In this document: piece after piece, positions 1-6,605 of the stretch
Layout: every line of letters starts with the position of its first letter
Position numbering within the stretch: the stretch's first letter is position 1
Assembly (NCBI GenBank): GCA_902782595.1
Contig: CACZNW010000025.1
Coordinates: 1-7,740, forward strand
Source: an uncultured Methanobrevibacter sp.
GTDB lineage: Archaea > Methanobacteriota > Methanobacteria > Methanobacteriales > Methanobacteriaceae
Reading direction: 5' to 3'
Length of the DNA stretch: 7,740 nucleotides
The notes under the pieces: generated by a model
Told to the model about the DNA's origin: nothing
What the model saw: only the letters and a program-made list of their open reading frames with translations
The model's database searches: none
Position numbers and translations under genes: made by a program

Positions 1-420
1 ATCCCAAACAATGCCTTCAGAATCAATTCCATCTTTAGACCTCAAATGAATTTGAACCTAGCAGCTTCCAAGACCCAGTTCACTTGCCATCAAATGCATA
101 TAAGTCAAGGCAATTGAAGAATCCTCAATCCATGTATCGGCAATCATGGCATCACCAACTACAACTATCGCCTTATCGGCCCCTTCGATTAACTTCGCAC
201 CATGGTCTTTTGACTCTGACAATTCCTTCAGGGTTTCTCTTCTCCCAACAACCATGAAATTACAGGGTTTCCTATTCCTGCTTGTTGGTGCAAGAAGCCC
301 TGCATGCAGAATTCTGTCCAACCCATCTTTTGTAACGGGTTCACCGTTGAATTTCCTTGTACTCCTTCTTTTAAGCATCACATCTATAAGTTCCATGATT
401 GTATTTTTAGAAAATGACAT
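1..420 (-). pseudogene. Nitroreductase family protein, interrupted by an in-frame TAG and running off the left edge
   Basis: Nitroreductases are FMN flavoproteins that reduce nitro-aromatics, quinones or similar acceptors with NAD(P)H, usually as cytoplasmic dimers. The N-terminal FMN-binding pattern KRRSTRKF is at residues 17-24 and the family's APTSRN segment at about 44-49. The conserved GLGSC stands at residues 116-120. The next codon, at 58-60, is TAG. Beyond it the same frame stays open to base 1 and reads VQIHLRSKDG and onward, which is how the family continues after GLGSCW. The TAG therefore sits exactly where Trp (TGG) is expected, a one-base change. I call it a nonsense-mutated gene. 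A sequencing error is the main alternative. Pyrrolysine read-through is unlikely, since the expected residue is Trp and the inferred lineage is not known for pyrrolysine. The start is uncertain: ATG at 418-420 or Met9 at 394-396, neither with a clear ribosome binding site. Confidence 0.85.
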
Positions 421-423
421 AAT

Positions 424-441
424 TATATATTACAATATATA
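424..441. promoter_or_regulatory. AT-only palindrome and possible TATA element just upstream of the nitroreductase
   Basis: TATATATT, two bases, then AATATATA form a perfect 8-2-8 inverted repeat ending three bases before the first candidate ATG of the nitroreductase. It could be a TATA box or an operator. If it is the TATA box, transcription would start inside the longer reading frame and favour Met9 as the start. The sequence is pure A/T in its arms, so chance is a real alternative. Confidence 0.35.
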
Positions 442-526
442 CTCCCTACAACTAATCATCATGAAAATTACCATAATAAAAGATATCATAAAGTACAGTT
501 AATTAAATGAAAATAAATTTAGAAAC

Positions 527-563
527 ATATGATTTAATCAATCATATTTTAAGAATCCTTAAA
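527..563. repeat. Two adjacent perfect inverted repeats in the gap between nitroreductase and EFR1 gene
   Basis: ATATGATT at 527-534 is mirrored by AATCATAT at 540-547 (8-5-8). A smaller TGATT-T-AATCA palindrome lies inside it at 530-540. Directly after comes TTTAAG-AATC-CTTAAA at 548-563 (6-4-6). They could be operator sites or short RNA stems. Their partner is unknown. They lie more than 100 bases from the nitroreductase start and about 360 from the EFR1 gene. Confidence 0.4.
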
Positions 564-703
564 TGAAAATCATGTTGAGAATGTTAAAATCTGAAAGTGG
601 CTCGACAACCATGCGATGATGATTGCAATGAACCTATCAACATCCAGATATACAAAATAATAATTCATATTTGAAAATTGGCAAAAAATAGAGTTTAATA
701 AAA

Positions 704-741
704 AAAACTTCAAAGCTACGGCAGTGCAACTTTGAAGTTTT
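704..741. terminator. Strong 12-bp hairpin, terminator-like on both strands
   Basis: AAAACTTCAAAG at 704-715 is perfectly mirrored by CTTTGAAGTTTT at 730-741 around a 14-base loop. On the minus strand the stem runs into a stretch of seven T (complement of 701-707). On the plus strand it ends in TTTT followed by a T-rich stretch. This is what an intrinsic terminator looks like, yet no recognisable gene ends here: both flanking genes point away. The rest of 421-880 shows no coding signal I trust. A short frame at 732-917 starts with TTG inside the hairpin and lacks a ribosome binding site. Confidence 0.6.
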
Positions 742-881
742 GTATTTTTCACGACTTGTTAATCAGTCACTTAATAGTTATTACTTTTATTGTTTATAAA
801 TTAAATGGTTTTAAGAAATTAGATTTAAACAGGTATTTTAAAAGAATAACTTCAATAAAGTTACCATATACTCACCAAAGC

Positions 882-889
882 TTTAAATA
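882..889 (+). promoter_or_regulatory. TATA box of the EFR1 gene
   Basis: TTTAAATA matches the archaeal TATA consensus and is preceded by a purine-rich stretch (AAAG) that could serve as BRE. The usual spacing of about 25 bases puts the transcript start near 910, with a leader of roughly 10-15 bases. That is downstream of the ATG at 901 and supports translation from 922. Confidence 0.6.
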
Positions 890-921
890 CTCTAAAAATA
901 ATGCTAATACAAGGTGATAAT

Positions 922-1686
922 ATGTTAAACTATGAAAAACTATCCGTAATATATTTCAGCCCGTCTGGAAAAACTGAAAAAATTGTAAACGAAGTTGCAA
1001 AAAACTTCAGTATGAACCGTGAAAGCTATAACCTGTTAAGTTTTGATGATACAAAAACATTCACAGATGAACTTGTAATCATCGGAGTGCCTGTTTTTGA
1101 TGGAAGAATTCCAAAACTCGCATGTGAAAGACTATCTAACCTAAAATCAGAGAATACCAAGGCCATTGTTATTCTCAATTATGGAAACCTCGACTATGGA
1201 GATGCATTGCTGGAGTTGGTGGAACTCTTAAAAGAAAATGATTTTGAGATAGTTGGCATTGCAACAACAGTAAGTCAACATCCATATTTCCCAGAAATAG
1301 CTAAAAATCGTCCGGATATGGATGATATGAAAAGGATTAATGAATTCAGTCAGAAAGTTATTGAAAAATTAAACAGCAACACCCGAAATGAGATTTTCGT
1401 AAGCGGATACAAACCGTATACTCCCTATAAGACCCCCGATTTCGGCGTACTATGTGATGAAGATCTTTGTGTTGAGTGCATGGACTGCGTTTATACCTGT
1501 CCCGAAGAAGCAATCCCCGAAGACATGCCTAAAAAAACAAGCCTTGATGATTGTACCCGCTGTTCAACCTGCATCAATGTATGCTCCGAGAATGCAAGAT
1601 CATTTGGAGGTATGAATTATGCAAAAGAAATGGAAACTGCTATTTTAAACAATCTAGAACGAAATGAAATAGAATTTTTCATGTAA
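922..1686 (+). CDS. EFR1-type flavodoxin/ferredoxin fusion (iron-sulfur flavoprotein)
   Basis: Predicted cytoplasmic electron carrier of 254 residues. An N-terminal flavodoxin-like domain (about 5-150) holds the FMN phosphate loop YFSPSGKTEK at 11-20 and the family's YGNLDYGDALLEL stretch at about 87-99. A C-terminal bacterial-type ferredoxin domain holds two canonical Cx2Cx2Cx3C sets, Cys183/186/189/193 and Cys211/214/217/221, for two [4Fe-4S] clusters. This matches the EFR1 family, in which electrons are thought to pass between FMN and the clusters; partner and substrate are not known. I start at ATG 922 because AAGGTGAT lies just before it. An in-frame ATG at 901 lies upstream of the likely transcript start. 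The gene stands alone, with its own TATA box and a terminator overlapping its stop. No frameshift or missing cluster ligand is seen. Confidence 0.92.
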   Translation: MLNYEKLSVIYFSPSGKTEKIVNEVAKNFSMNRESYNLLSFDDTKTFTDELVIIGVPVFDGRIPKLACERLSNLKSENTKAIVILNYGNLDYGDALLELVELLKENDFEIVGIATTVSQHPYFPEIAKNRPDMDDMKRINEFSQKVIEKLNSNTRNEIFVSGYKPYTPYKTPDFGVLCDEDLCVECMDCVYTCPEEAIPEDMPKKTSLDDCTRCSTCINVCSENARSFGGMNYAKEMETAILNNLERNEIEFFM

Positions 1687-1713
1687 AGCACTTATGTGCT
1701 TTACTTTAATTTT
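1683..1713 (+). terminator. Intrinsic terminator of the EFR1 gene
   Basis: GTAAAGCAC at 1683-1691 and GTGCTTTAC at 1696-1704 form a perfect 9-bp stem with a TTAT loop, followed by TTTAATTTTT. The left arm includes the stop codon TAA at 1684-1686. Confidence 0.8.
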
Positions 1714-1761
1714 TAATGACCATTTTACTTTTTTTTGAAAAATAATTTTTAACGACATGAC

Positions 1762-1808
1762 AACAATATTGTTATGAGCTTGAAATTTACATTATTAGAA
1801 CAATATTG
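1762..1808. repeat. AACAATATTG motif in two copies upstream of the short TPR gene
   Basis: AACAATATTGTT at 1762-1773 is a perfect 12-bp palindrome. Its first ten bases recur at 1799-1808, 37 bases further on. Both copies lie upstream of the TATA-like AT-rich stretch around 1811-1837 and of the gene at 1884. An operator pair is possible. A related inverted repeat occurs near 6633-6648, in front of the MarR gene. Confidence 0.35.
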
Positions 1809-1883
1809 CTTTAATATAATAATAAATACATTTAAAAATGATAAAGTTAATAACAAGTAATTATAAAAAGAATTGGTGAAAAT

Positions 1884-2183
1884 ATGCAAAGTAAAAGCAA
1901 TATTGATATTGAAAATATTAGACGTATGAGCGAAATAGCAGAAATTTATGAAATCACAAAACAGGACAAAAAATCCGAAAAATACCATGAAAACATCTTA
2001 AAAATTTGTGATGCATACCCGAAAAGCGAAGAAATCCTACAGTACAAGATACAGTCTCTAAACTATTTAAATAAAAGCTACAAATCACTTGAAACAACAA
2101 ATGAATTGTTAAACTTAAATCCAAACAATATAACTGCATTATTCAATATTGTAAGGTATTTAAAGGAAAAACAATATGCTTAA
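1884..2183 (+). CDS. Short TPR-like protein, probably truncated at the C-terminus
   Basis: A 99-residue, lysine- and glutamate-rich helical protein with no signal peptide or membrane segment. Residues from about 30 to 99 resemble tetratricopeptide repeats: a YPKSEE...LNYLNKSYKSLETTNELLNLNPNN stretch is followed by the first helix of another repeat, ITALFNIVRYLKEKQYA. TPR proteins are scaffolds for protein-protein contacts; no partner can be named. The ATG at 1884 has a good site, GGTGA at 1875-1879. The protein stops in the middle of a repeat, after the KEKQYA that would normally lead into the second helix. Either the gene has lost its 3' part or it encodes a short capping form. The bases after the stop do not continue a TPR in any frame I read. 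Confidence 0.7.
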   Translation: MQSKSNIDIENIRRMSEIAEIYEITKQDKKSEKYHENILKICDAYPKSEEILQYKIQSLNYLNKSYKSLETTNELLNLNPNNITALFNIVRYLKEKQYA

Positions 2184-2217
2184 AAAAATAGATTGCTTTA
2201 GGAGAGTAACGTGACTG

Positions 2218-2267
2218 TAGGGATAATTTGCAGGTGCAATTAGGACCCCTATCAAATCCCAATTGCA
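2218..2267. repeat. Two mutually exclusive hairpins in the spacer between convergent genes
   Basis: TAGGG at 2218-2222 pairs with CCCTA at 2247-2251. Inside it TAA/TTA and TTGC/GCAA pair around an AGGT loop, with one bulge and one internal loop. Alternatively TGCAATT at 2235-2241 pairs with AATTGCA at 2261-2267. The two folds share bases and cannot coexist. No strong U-tract follows on either strand, so a simple terminator is not obvious. The spacer 2184-2274 contains no gene I can recognise. Confidence 0.4.
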
Positions 2268-2274
2268 AAAACAA

Positions 2275-2673
2275 TTATAATTTAAAACCAGTTCCGACAA
2301 ATTGGGCAATATCCCTGCCGGTGTCATCAGATACATTAACAATGACAATCGAAGATGTGCGACCACTTTTGCGGCATGTTGCCTCGGCAATTAGTTTATC
2401 TCCCTTTGGAGCAGATAAATAGTTAATGCTTACCTGCTGAGCTACGGTTAACTGATGAATCTGATTTGAAAGCACTGCAAATGCAAAATCAGCCAATGTA
2501 AAAATTACACCCCCCATAACTCCACCATATGCGTTTTTGTGTTCATCAGTTATATTTAAGGAACAGATTGCCTTATCCTCGGACAAATCGTCCAATGTTA
2601 TTCCTGCATTTACTGCGAATTTGTCCTTATAGAAAAATTCCCTTGCGCTTTCAACTGTTTCATAATTAACCAT
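2275..2673 (-). CDS. PaaI-type hotdog-fold thioesterase
   Basis: Predicted cytoplasmic acyl-CoA thioesterase of 132 residues, the usual length of a single hotdog domain. The hotdog helix is clear: HKNAYGGVMGGVIFTLADFAFAV at about 45-67. It includes the GG pair and Asp62, the family's catalytic acid position. The His of the classical HGG motif is Met53 here, as I recall for many relatives. The C-terminal strands (VSINYLSAPKGDKLIAEA, then TSSIVIVNV) fit the fold. I start at ATG 2671-2673, because GGGAGGT lies seven bases before it, inside the last codons of the preceding TPR gene; the longer frame from 2700 would begin within that gene. The two genes are four bases apart and probably translationally coupled. 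The true acyl substrate is unknown. Confidence 0.85.
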   Translation of the reverse strand: MVNYETVESAREFFYKDKFAVNAGITLDDLSEDKAICSLNITDEHKNAYGGVMGGVIFTLADFAFAVLSNQIHQLTVAQQVSINYLSAPKGDKLIAEATCRKSGRTSSIVIVNVSDDTGRDIAQFVGTGFKL

Positions 2674-2677
2674 AAAT

Positions 2678-4108
2678 TTACCTCCCACTGTCCATATCAT
2701 CCATTACTTCTTCAAGAGCAAACATTATCATCGGGTCAATTTCTATAGCTTTTTCTAGGCATTCATCAAGTTTATCCTCCTCATCCATCATTCCATACAT
2801 GAATCCCTTATAAACCCAGTACAAAGGATTGTCATCCTCAATTTCAATGCATTTATCCCAGTATTCAATAGCTTTTTCATAATTATGCTTATTCATTTCC
2901 AACTGAGCGGCAGTGGATAAATACTCAACATCCTCATCATCAATCGCTGCGGCTTCGTCCAGATATTTTTGAGCAGTATTGAAATCTTCCTTAGCAATGC
3001 ATGCATTAACCTTACCTATTATGGGATGAATATCATCAGGACTTAATTCCTGGGCTTTATCATAGCATTTTAAAGCCTCATCATACTTTTCATTTTCAAT
3101 ATAGAAAAATCCTTTGTTTGCCCAGATTACAGAATCCTCCGGATTTAATTCAATGGCTTTGTTGAAACATTTCAAAGCCTTGTCAACATGATGAAGTCTG
3201 GTTAAGAAATTTCCTTTATCATTCCAGAATCTGTCATCATCAGGATTAATCTTAATAGCTTTATCAATTGTTTTTACTGCTTTTTTAAATTCACCCATTC
3301 CAGCTAAAGCCAATGATTTATAATAGATTACTTCATCATCGTTCGGTTCCAAATCCAGTGAATGGTCAAAGAATTCCAAGGCTTCAATGAAATCCCCTTC
3401 ATTATAATAAAGAATTCCCATTGCAAATAATTCACCGGGATTGCCATAATCAATCTCTTCGTCAGGAATGCCTCCCATATATTCACCCAGTTCAATAGCC
3501 AATGACTGTGAAAATAAGTCATTGGAAGTGTCATAATCTCCTGTGCTACTTACAAGGATTGATTTATAAAACAAAGCTCTTGCATATTCAGGATCATCTT
3601 CATCGATTGTGTCCAGTTTAGCCATTGCTTCATCAGTTCTGCCGTCTGCAAACAGATTATATACATCATCAAAAAAATCATCCATAGCTGAATGAGGCAT
3701 GATCATTCCTGATTTTTCATCAACTTCAAAAACCGGAGCTTCACCTTTTATGTATGCAGTTGAAAATTCCTTATCGAAATGAGTTAAATTGAACATGTCT
3801 CTGATTTTGCGTGCTTTATCGGAAACTGTTGATTTTTTAGTGCCAAAATAATCACAGATTTCATCCGGAGTGGAATGCGGTTCAAAACTTGCATCAAATA
3901 AAAAATTAATTTGACCCAAGGCATAAATTACTGCACTTGCCCAGATATCAAGTTTTCCCCGTTTAAACGGCACATCATGTTTTCTTCCCATCTTTTCAAC
4001 TAATTTAATGCTTAAGTGTTTGTATTCATCGTCAAGTTTATCATCACAGAAAGTGGATACCAGTTCAATTAACTGTTCCTGTCTAATTTTTGTTTTTTCA
4101 TCATTCAT
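2678..4108 (-). CDS. TPR protein with an N-terminal DUF6398-like domain
   Basis: An acidic 476-residue cytoplasmic protein. Residues about 5-115 resemble DUF6398: a helical region with FKRGKLDIWASAVIYALGQINFLFD and then a helix-turn-helix-like stretch, TPDEICDYFGTKKSTVSDKARKIRDMF. Residues from about 145 to the end carry roughly nine TPR units, with textbook repeats such as ALEFFDHSLDLEPNDDEVIYYKSLALAGMGEF and ALKCFNKAIELNPEDSVIWANKG. It likely acts as a protein-binding scaffold; the N-terminal part could bind DNA, but this is inference. I start at ATG 4106-4108 with AAGTGA upstream and a TATA-like element at 4141-4146. That element lies inside the 19-codon longer frame from 4165, which has no ribosome binding site. 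It is the first gene of a unit with the thioesterase, and its stop region supplies that gene's ribosome binding site. Confidence 0.85.
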   Translation of the reverse strand: MNDEKTKIRQEQLIELVSTFCDDKLDDEYKHLSIKLVEKMGRKHDVPFKRGKLDIWASAVIYALGQINFLFDASFEPHSTPDEICDYFGTKKSTVSDKARKIRDMFNLTHFDKEFSTAYIKGEAPVFEVDEKSGMIMPHSAMDDFFDDVYNLFADGRTDEAMAKLDTIDEDDPEYARALFYKSILVSSTGDYDTSNDLFSQSLAIELGEYMGGIPDEEIDYGNPGELFAMGILYYNEGDFIEALEFFDHSLDLEPNDDEVIYYKSLALAGMGEFKKAVKTIDKAIKINPDDDRFWNDKGNFLTRLHHVDKALKCFNKAIELNPEDSVIWANKGFFYIENEKYDEALKCYDKAQELSPDDIHPIIGKVNACIAKEDFNTAQKYLDEAAAIDDEDVEYLSTAAQLEMNKHNYEKAIEYWDKCIEIEDDNPLYWVYKGFMYGMMDEEDKLDECLEKAIEIDPMIMFALEEVMDDMDSGR

Positions 4109-4138
4109 AAGCTTCACTTTTAATATTTTGTACCTACT

Positions 4139-4148
4139 GCTATATAGG
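4139..4148 (-). promoter_or_regulatory. TATA-like element for the TPR-thioesterase unit
   Basis: Read on the minus strand this is CCTATATAGC. A start about 25 bases downstream falls near 4117, giving a leader of about ten bases before the ATG at 4108. This supports the shorter start of the TPR protein. Confidence 0.45.
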
Positions 4149-4240
4149 ATTTGTCCAGATGACATATTTTTTAACCAAAACCATGGACCCCATGAACTTA
4201 ATCAAAACAATATAGGATTAAATGATTAATACCTAATAAT

Positions 4241-4710
4241 ATGGGAAAATTAACATTAAGATTTGCAGGGGAAACCGAATCCGGTTTAATTTTAGAATAC
4301 ATTAAAAAACTTGATGATTATGAAAACAGATTAAATGAATTTACAGCCACTGAAAAAGATACTGAAAATAGGTTTTGATGAAAAATCAGACAGAAGTGAT
4401 ATTTGAACTGCTTGACTGTGAAGTAATAGGTTTTGCACTGTACTTTTGAGTTTTTCAACATATATCGGAAATGCAAACATGCACCTGGGGATCTTTTCAT
4501 TGAAGACAAACGTCGACGAAAAACTATGTGAAAGCCCTTTTAAAGGAACTTGAAAAATAGTGATTGATAGAGGTTACGGCCGTTTTGAATGGACTTGTCT
4601 GAGTGGAACAGACCCCGCATTGATTTTTATCTCCCCATGGTGCTGAGCAAAAAGACTGGAATGTGTTTCACTTTAAATAAGAAGGTTTAAAAAAATTTGT
4701 TGAAGAATAG
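4241..4710 (+). pseudogene. Decayed GNAT-family N-acetyltransferase
   Basis: Read in shifting frames, this stretch follows a complete GNAT acetyltransferase of about 155 residues (acetyl-CoA dependent, diamine-acetyltransferase-like). Segments in order: from ATG 4241, MGKLTLRFAGETESGLILEY and on to two TGA codons at 4376-4381; TEVIFELLDCEVIGFALYF ending in TGA 4447; SFSTYIGNANMHL (4449-4487); DLFIEDKR (4490-4513); VKALLKELEK then TAG 4558; IVIDRGYGRFEWTCL (4557-4601); WNRPRIDFYLPM (4604-4639); GAEQKDWNVFHFK then TAA 4678, GLKKFVEE and the final TAG 4708-4710. At least seven frame changes and several stops rule out function. The acetyl-CoA loop (RGKGxGKAL in relatives) is reduced to RRRKTM and KAL. 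So many indels, beside intact neighbours, point to true decay more than to read errors. Confidence 0.88.
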
Positions 4711-4727
4711 GAAAAGTATTCCTATTC
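4705..4727. terminator. Bidirectional hairpin between the GNAT pseudogene and the exporter gene
   Basis: GAATAGGAA at 4705-4713 and TTCCTATTC at 4719-4727 form a perfect 9-bp stem with a five-base loop. It spans the stop codons of both converging genes, TAG 4708-4710 on plus and TAG on minus at 4722-4724. On the minus strand it is followed within about 15 bases by a run of T, on the plus strand by CCTTTT. Confidence 0.65.
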
Positions 4728-6110
4728 CCTTTTGGTGTTGAATTCATCTTTTGAGTGTATCCCGACAAGGGAAGCAAATACTGCAAGGACACATGCAACG
4801 GTACAGATTAAACATATTGTCTGAGATGCCTGAACAATCATGCCCCCATATTGTGGAGCAAGGGTTAAATTACCCATCACCCATGCGAATACCAGTGTCA
4901 AAAGACCCAGACTCATTGTCTGACCGATTGTTCTCATTGTAGCCTGTGAAGCAGATGCCGTTGGAGCATATTTTGGCGGAACTGAACTCATAATCGCATT
5001 CATATTCGGACTTGAGAAAAGTCCCATACCAATACCCTGAAGAACCATTGCCATAATTACGAGGTATAACGGAGTGTCTCTTGTCAGGAATGTTAATATT
5101 GCCAGTGCAACCGCAGCAATTCCAATTCCGATTGCCGCCAGTTTCTGTGGATGAATCTTATCCGATAGTCTTCCTGAATTTGGAGCCATTATTGCCATGA
5201 GTATCGGTGTGATGATTAATATTGAACCTGACATCTGGGCATCCCATCCCCTCACATACTGAAAGTGGTAATTCAGTATGGTTGTTACCACCATTATTGC
5301 AAGATAACTGCACAATGCAGCTATATTGGATGATGTGAATTTTCTATTTTTAAACAGATTCATATTGAATACCGGAGATTTTTGCCTTAACTCATAAGCT
5401 CCAAATATTATAAGTAAAATAATTCCCGCTGCAGTCAATATTTTGCCGTTGGTTGTAATCAATGTAGTAAATCCGTAGATAAACAATAAAATTCCGATAC
5501 CATATAGAATGGAACCTGTCTTGTCAATCCTGTCATTCTGATAGGTCTTCCATTCCTGAGGTATTTTTAAAATCATGATTACTATACATAAAATTAAAAA
5601 TGGAATTACAAAGTAAAACATTGACCTCCAACCAAGATTATGGACTAAAAATCCACAGATTACCGGAGACAGAGATGTTGCAAGATAAACTCCCGTTACT
5701 GTAAAACCCAATGCCTTTCCCCTGCTTTTTGGAGAAACCGCATGAACCACCATTGCCATTGCTGAAACATTTAAAAATGCCACACCTGCACCCTGCATAA
5801 TTCTGAAAATCAGAAATGATTCTGTTGAAAATGACAGACATGCCCCGAGAGATCCTATTAGAAATACTATTACTCCCGCCAGCAATGATTTTTTAACACC
5901 GAATTTTCCTGAAATCTGACCTGCGGGAACTGTGAATACTGCAACAACAAGGAAAAATATTGTCGGCACCCAATTTTGAATGACATTATTCATTGCAAAA
6001 TCATTAGCTATTGCCGGAACCCCTATTATAATACCATTTGATAAAAACACTGCAAAAAACGAAGTTATAAATGATATCAATACTACATACGTTTCGAATT
6101 TTATTTCCAT
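4722..6110 (-). CDS. MFS multidrug exporter, EmrB/QacA-like (DHA2, 14 TM)
   Basis: A 462-residue integral membrane protein with about 14 hydrophobic segments, typical of the DHA2 group of proton-driven drug exporters. MFS motif A is GQISGKFGVKK at 64-74 between TM2 and TM3. The RIMQGAG of motif B is at 103-109 with its Arg. The antiporter motif C region, GVYLATSLSPVICGFL, is at about 140-155 in TM5; the usual GP is SP here. A second motif A-like loop, GRLSDKIHPQKLAAIG, is at about 313-328. The ATG at 6108-6110 lies two bases after the stop of the MarR gene, and GGAGGATT in the MarR end serves as ribosome binding site. Cotranscription with MarR suggests export of a toxic compound that also relieves MarR repression. 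The substrate is not predictable. Length and motifs are intact. Confidence 0.92.
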   Translation of the reverse strand: MEIKFETYVVLISFITSFFAVFLSNGIIIGVPAIANDFAMNNVIQNWVPTIFFLVVAVFTVPAGQISGKFGVKKSLLAGVIVFLIGSLGACLSFSTESFLIFRIMQGAGVAFLNVSAMAMVVHAVSPKSRGKALGFTVTGVYLATSLSPVICGFLVHNLGWRSMFYFVIPFLILCIVIMILKIPQEWKTYQNDRIDKTGSILYGIGILLFIYGFTTLITTNGKILTAAGIILLIIFGAYELRQKSPVFNMNLFKNRKFTSSNIAALCSYLAIMVVTTILNYHFQYVRGWDAQMSGSILIITPILMAIMAPNSGRLSDKIHPQKLAAIGIGIAAVALAILTFLTRDTPLYLVIMAMVLQGIGMGLFSSPNMNAIMSSVPPKYAPTASASQATMRTIGQTMSLGLLTLVFAWVMGNLTLAPQYGGMIVQASQTICLICTVACVLAVFASLVGIHSKDEFNTKRE

Positions 6111-6112
6111 AG

Positions 6113-6562
6113 TTAATCCTCCCCAATAAGTTTCATACCATTAATAGCAATCTCTTTTATTCTTTTTTTTAACTCAACATCCGAATCTGTTATTCCTACT
6201 TCCTTTTCCCATTCTTTTGAAATTCGCCGGTATTCCGGAACCAGTTCATTCCCCTTTTCCGTTGTAGTCAACATATATTTTCTACGATTTTTCGGATCTA
6301 TTTTCCTTTTAATATACTCAAGATCCTCTAACTTTTTCAGCACTTTAGCAACGTTGCCTTTGCTTTGACTGAACATGTTAACCAGGTCTTCCTGTGAGCA
6401 ATTCGGATTGTCATATATGAACATAATATATCTGACATCGTGACCAAGATTCAAGTCATTAAATTTTGATTTAATGTATTTTTGATGATTTAGAGAAATA
6501 TTATGTATCCATGCTATGAATGGAGAATTTCTAGTTAATGCATGAAAACTTTCATTATCCAT
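6113..6562 (-). CDS. MarR-family transcriptional regulator
   Basis: A 149-residue winged-helix regulator of the usual MarR length; these proteins bind palindromic DNA as dimers and release it on binding small phenolic or toxic ligands. The DNA-binding part spans about 40-108. The first HTH helix is at CSQEDLVNMF (55-64), the recognition helix at about 67-81 (SKGNVAKVLKKLEDL), and the wing at DPKNRRKYMLT (89-99) with the conserved Asp-x-x-x-Arg-Arg. N- and C-terminal helices form the dimer interface in relatives. The ATG at 6560-6562 follows GAGGTGGGA closely. It precedes and is probably cotranscribed with the exporter, two bases apart, so repression of that exporter and of itself is the natural inference. 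Candidate operators lie upstream at 6606-6648. Confidence 0.9.
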   Translation of the reverse strand: MDNESFHALTRNSPFIAWIHNISLNHQKYIKSKFNDLNLGHDVRYIMFIYDNPNCSQEDLVNMFSQSKGNVAKVLKKLEDLEYIKRKIDPKNRRKYMLTTTEKGNELVPEYRRISKEWEKEVGITDSDVELKKRIKEIAINGMKLIGED

Positions 6563-6605
6563 TTTCCCACCTCATACATAATATTTTATCAATAGAAGCA
6601 TATAA

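Noticed and set aside
58..60. TAG as a pyrrolysine codon
   Set aside because: The family has Trp at this position, and pyrrolysine use is not known to me from the inferred lineage; a point mutation is simpler.
146..502. 118-codon plus-strand frame
   Set aside because: It is antisense to the nitroreductase, whose frame shows clear family motifs; its translation is low-complexity and matches nothing I know.
570..917. Short frames at 570-752 (minus) and 732-917 (plus)
   Set aside because: Neither has a ribosome binding site, both overlap the 704-741 hairpin, and the second begins with TTG. No family pattern is visible.
2160..2422. Frames on both strands across the end of the thioesterase and the spacer
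   Set aside because: They are shadows of the thioesterase and the TPR gene, without start signals.
4109..4165. The 19-codon N-terminal extension of the TPR protein
   Set aside because: It lacks a ribosome binding site and contains the likely TATA box; the ATG at 4108 has one.
4318..4509. 63-codon minus-strand frame
   Set aside because: It is antisense to the GNAT pseudogene, which explains this stretch better.
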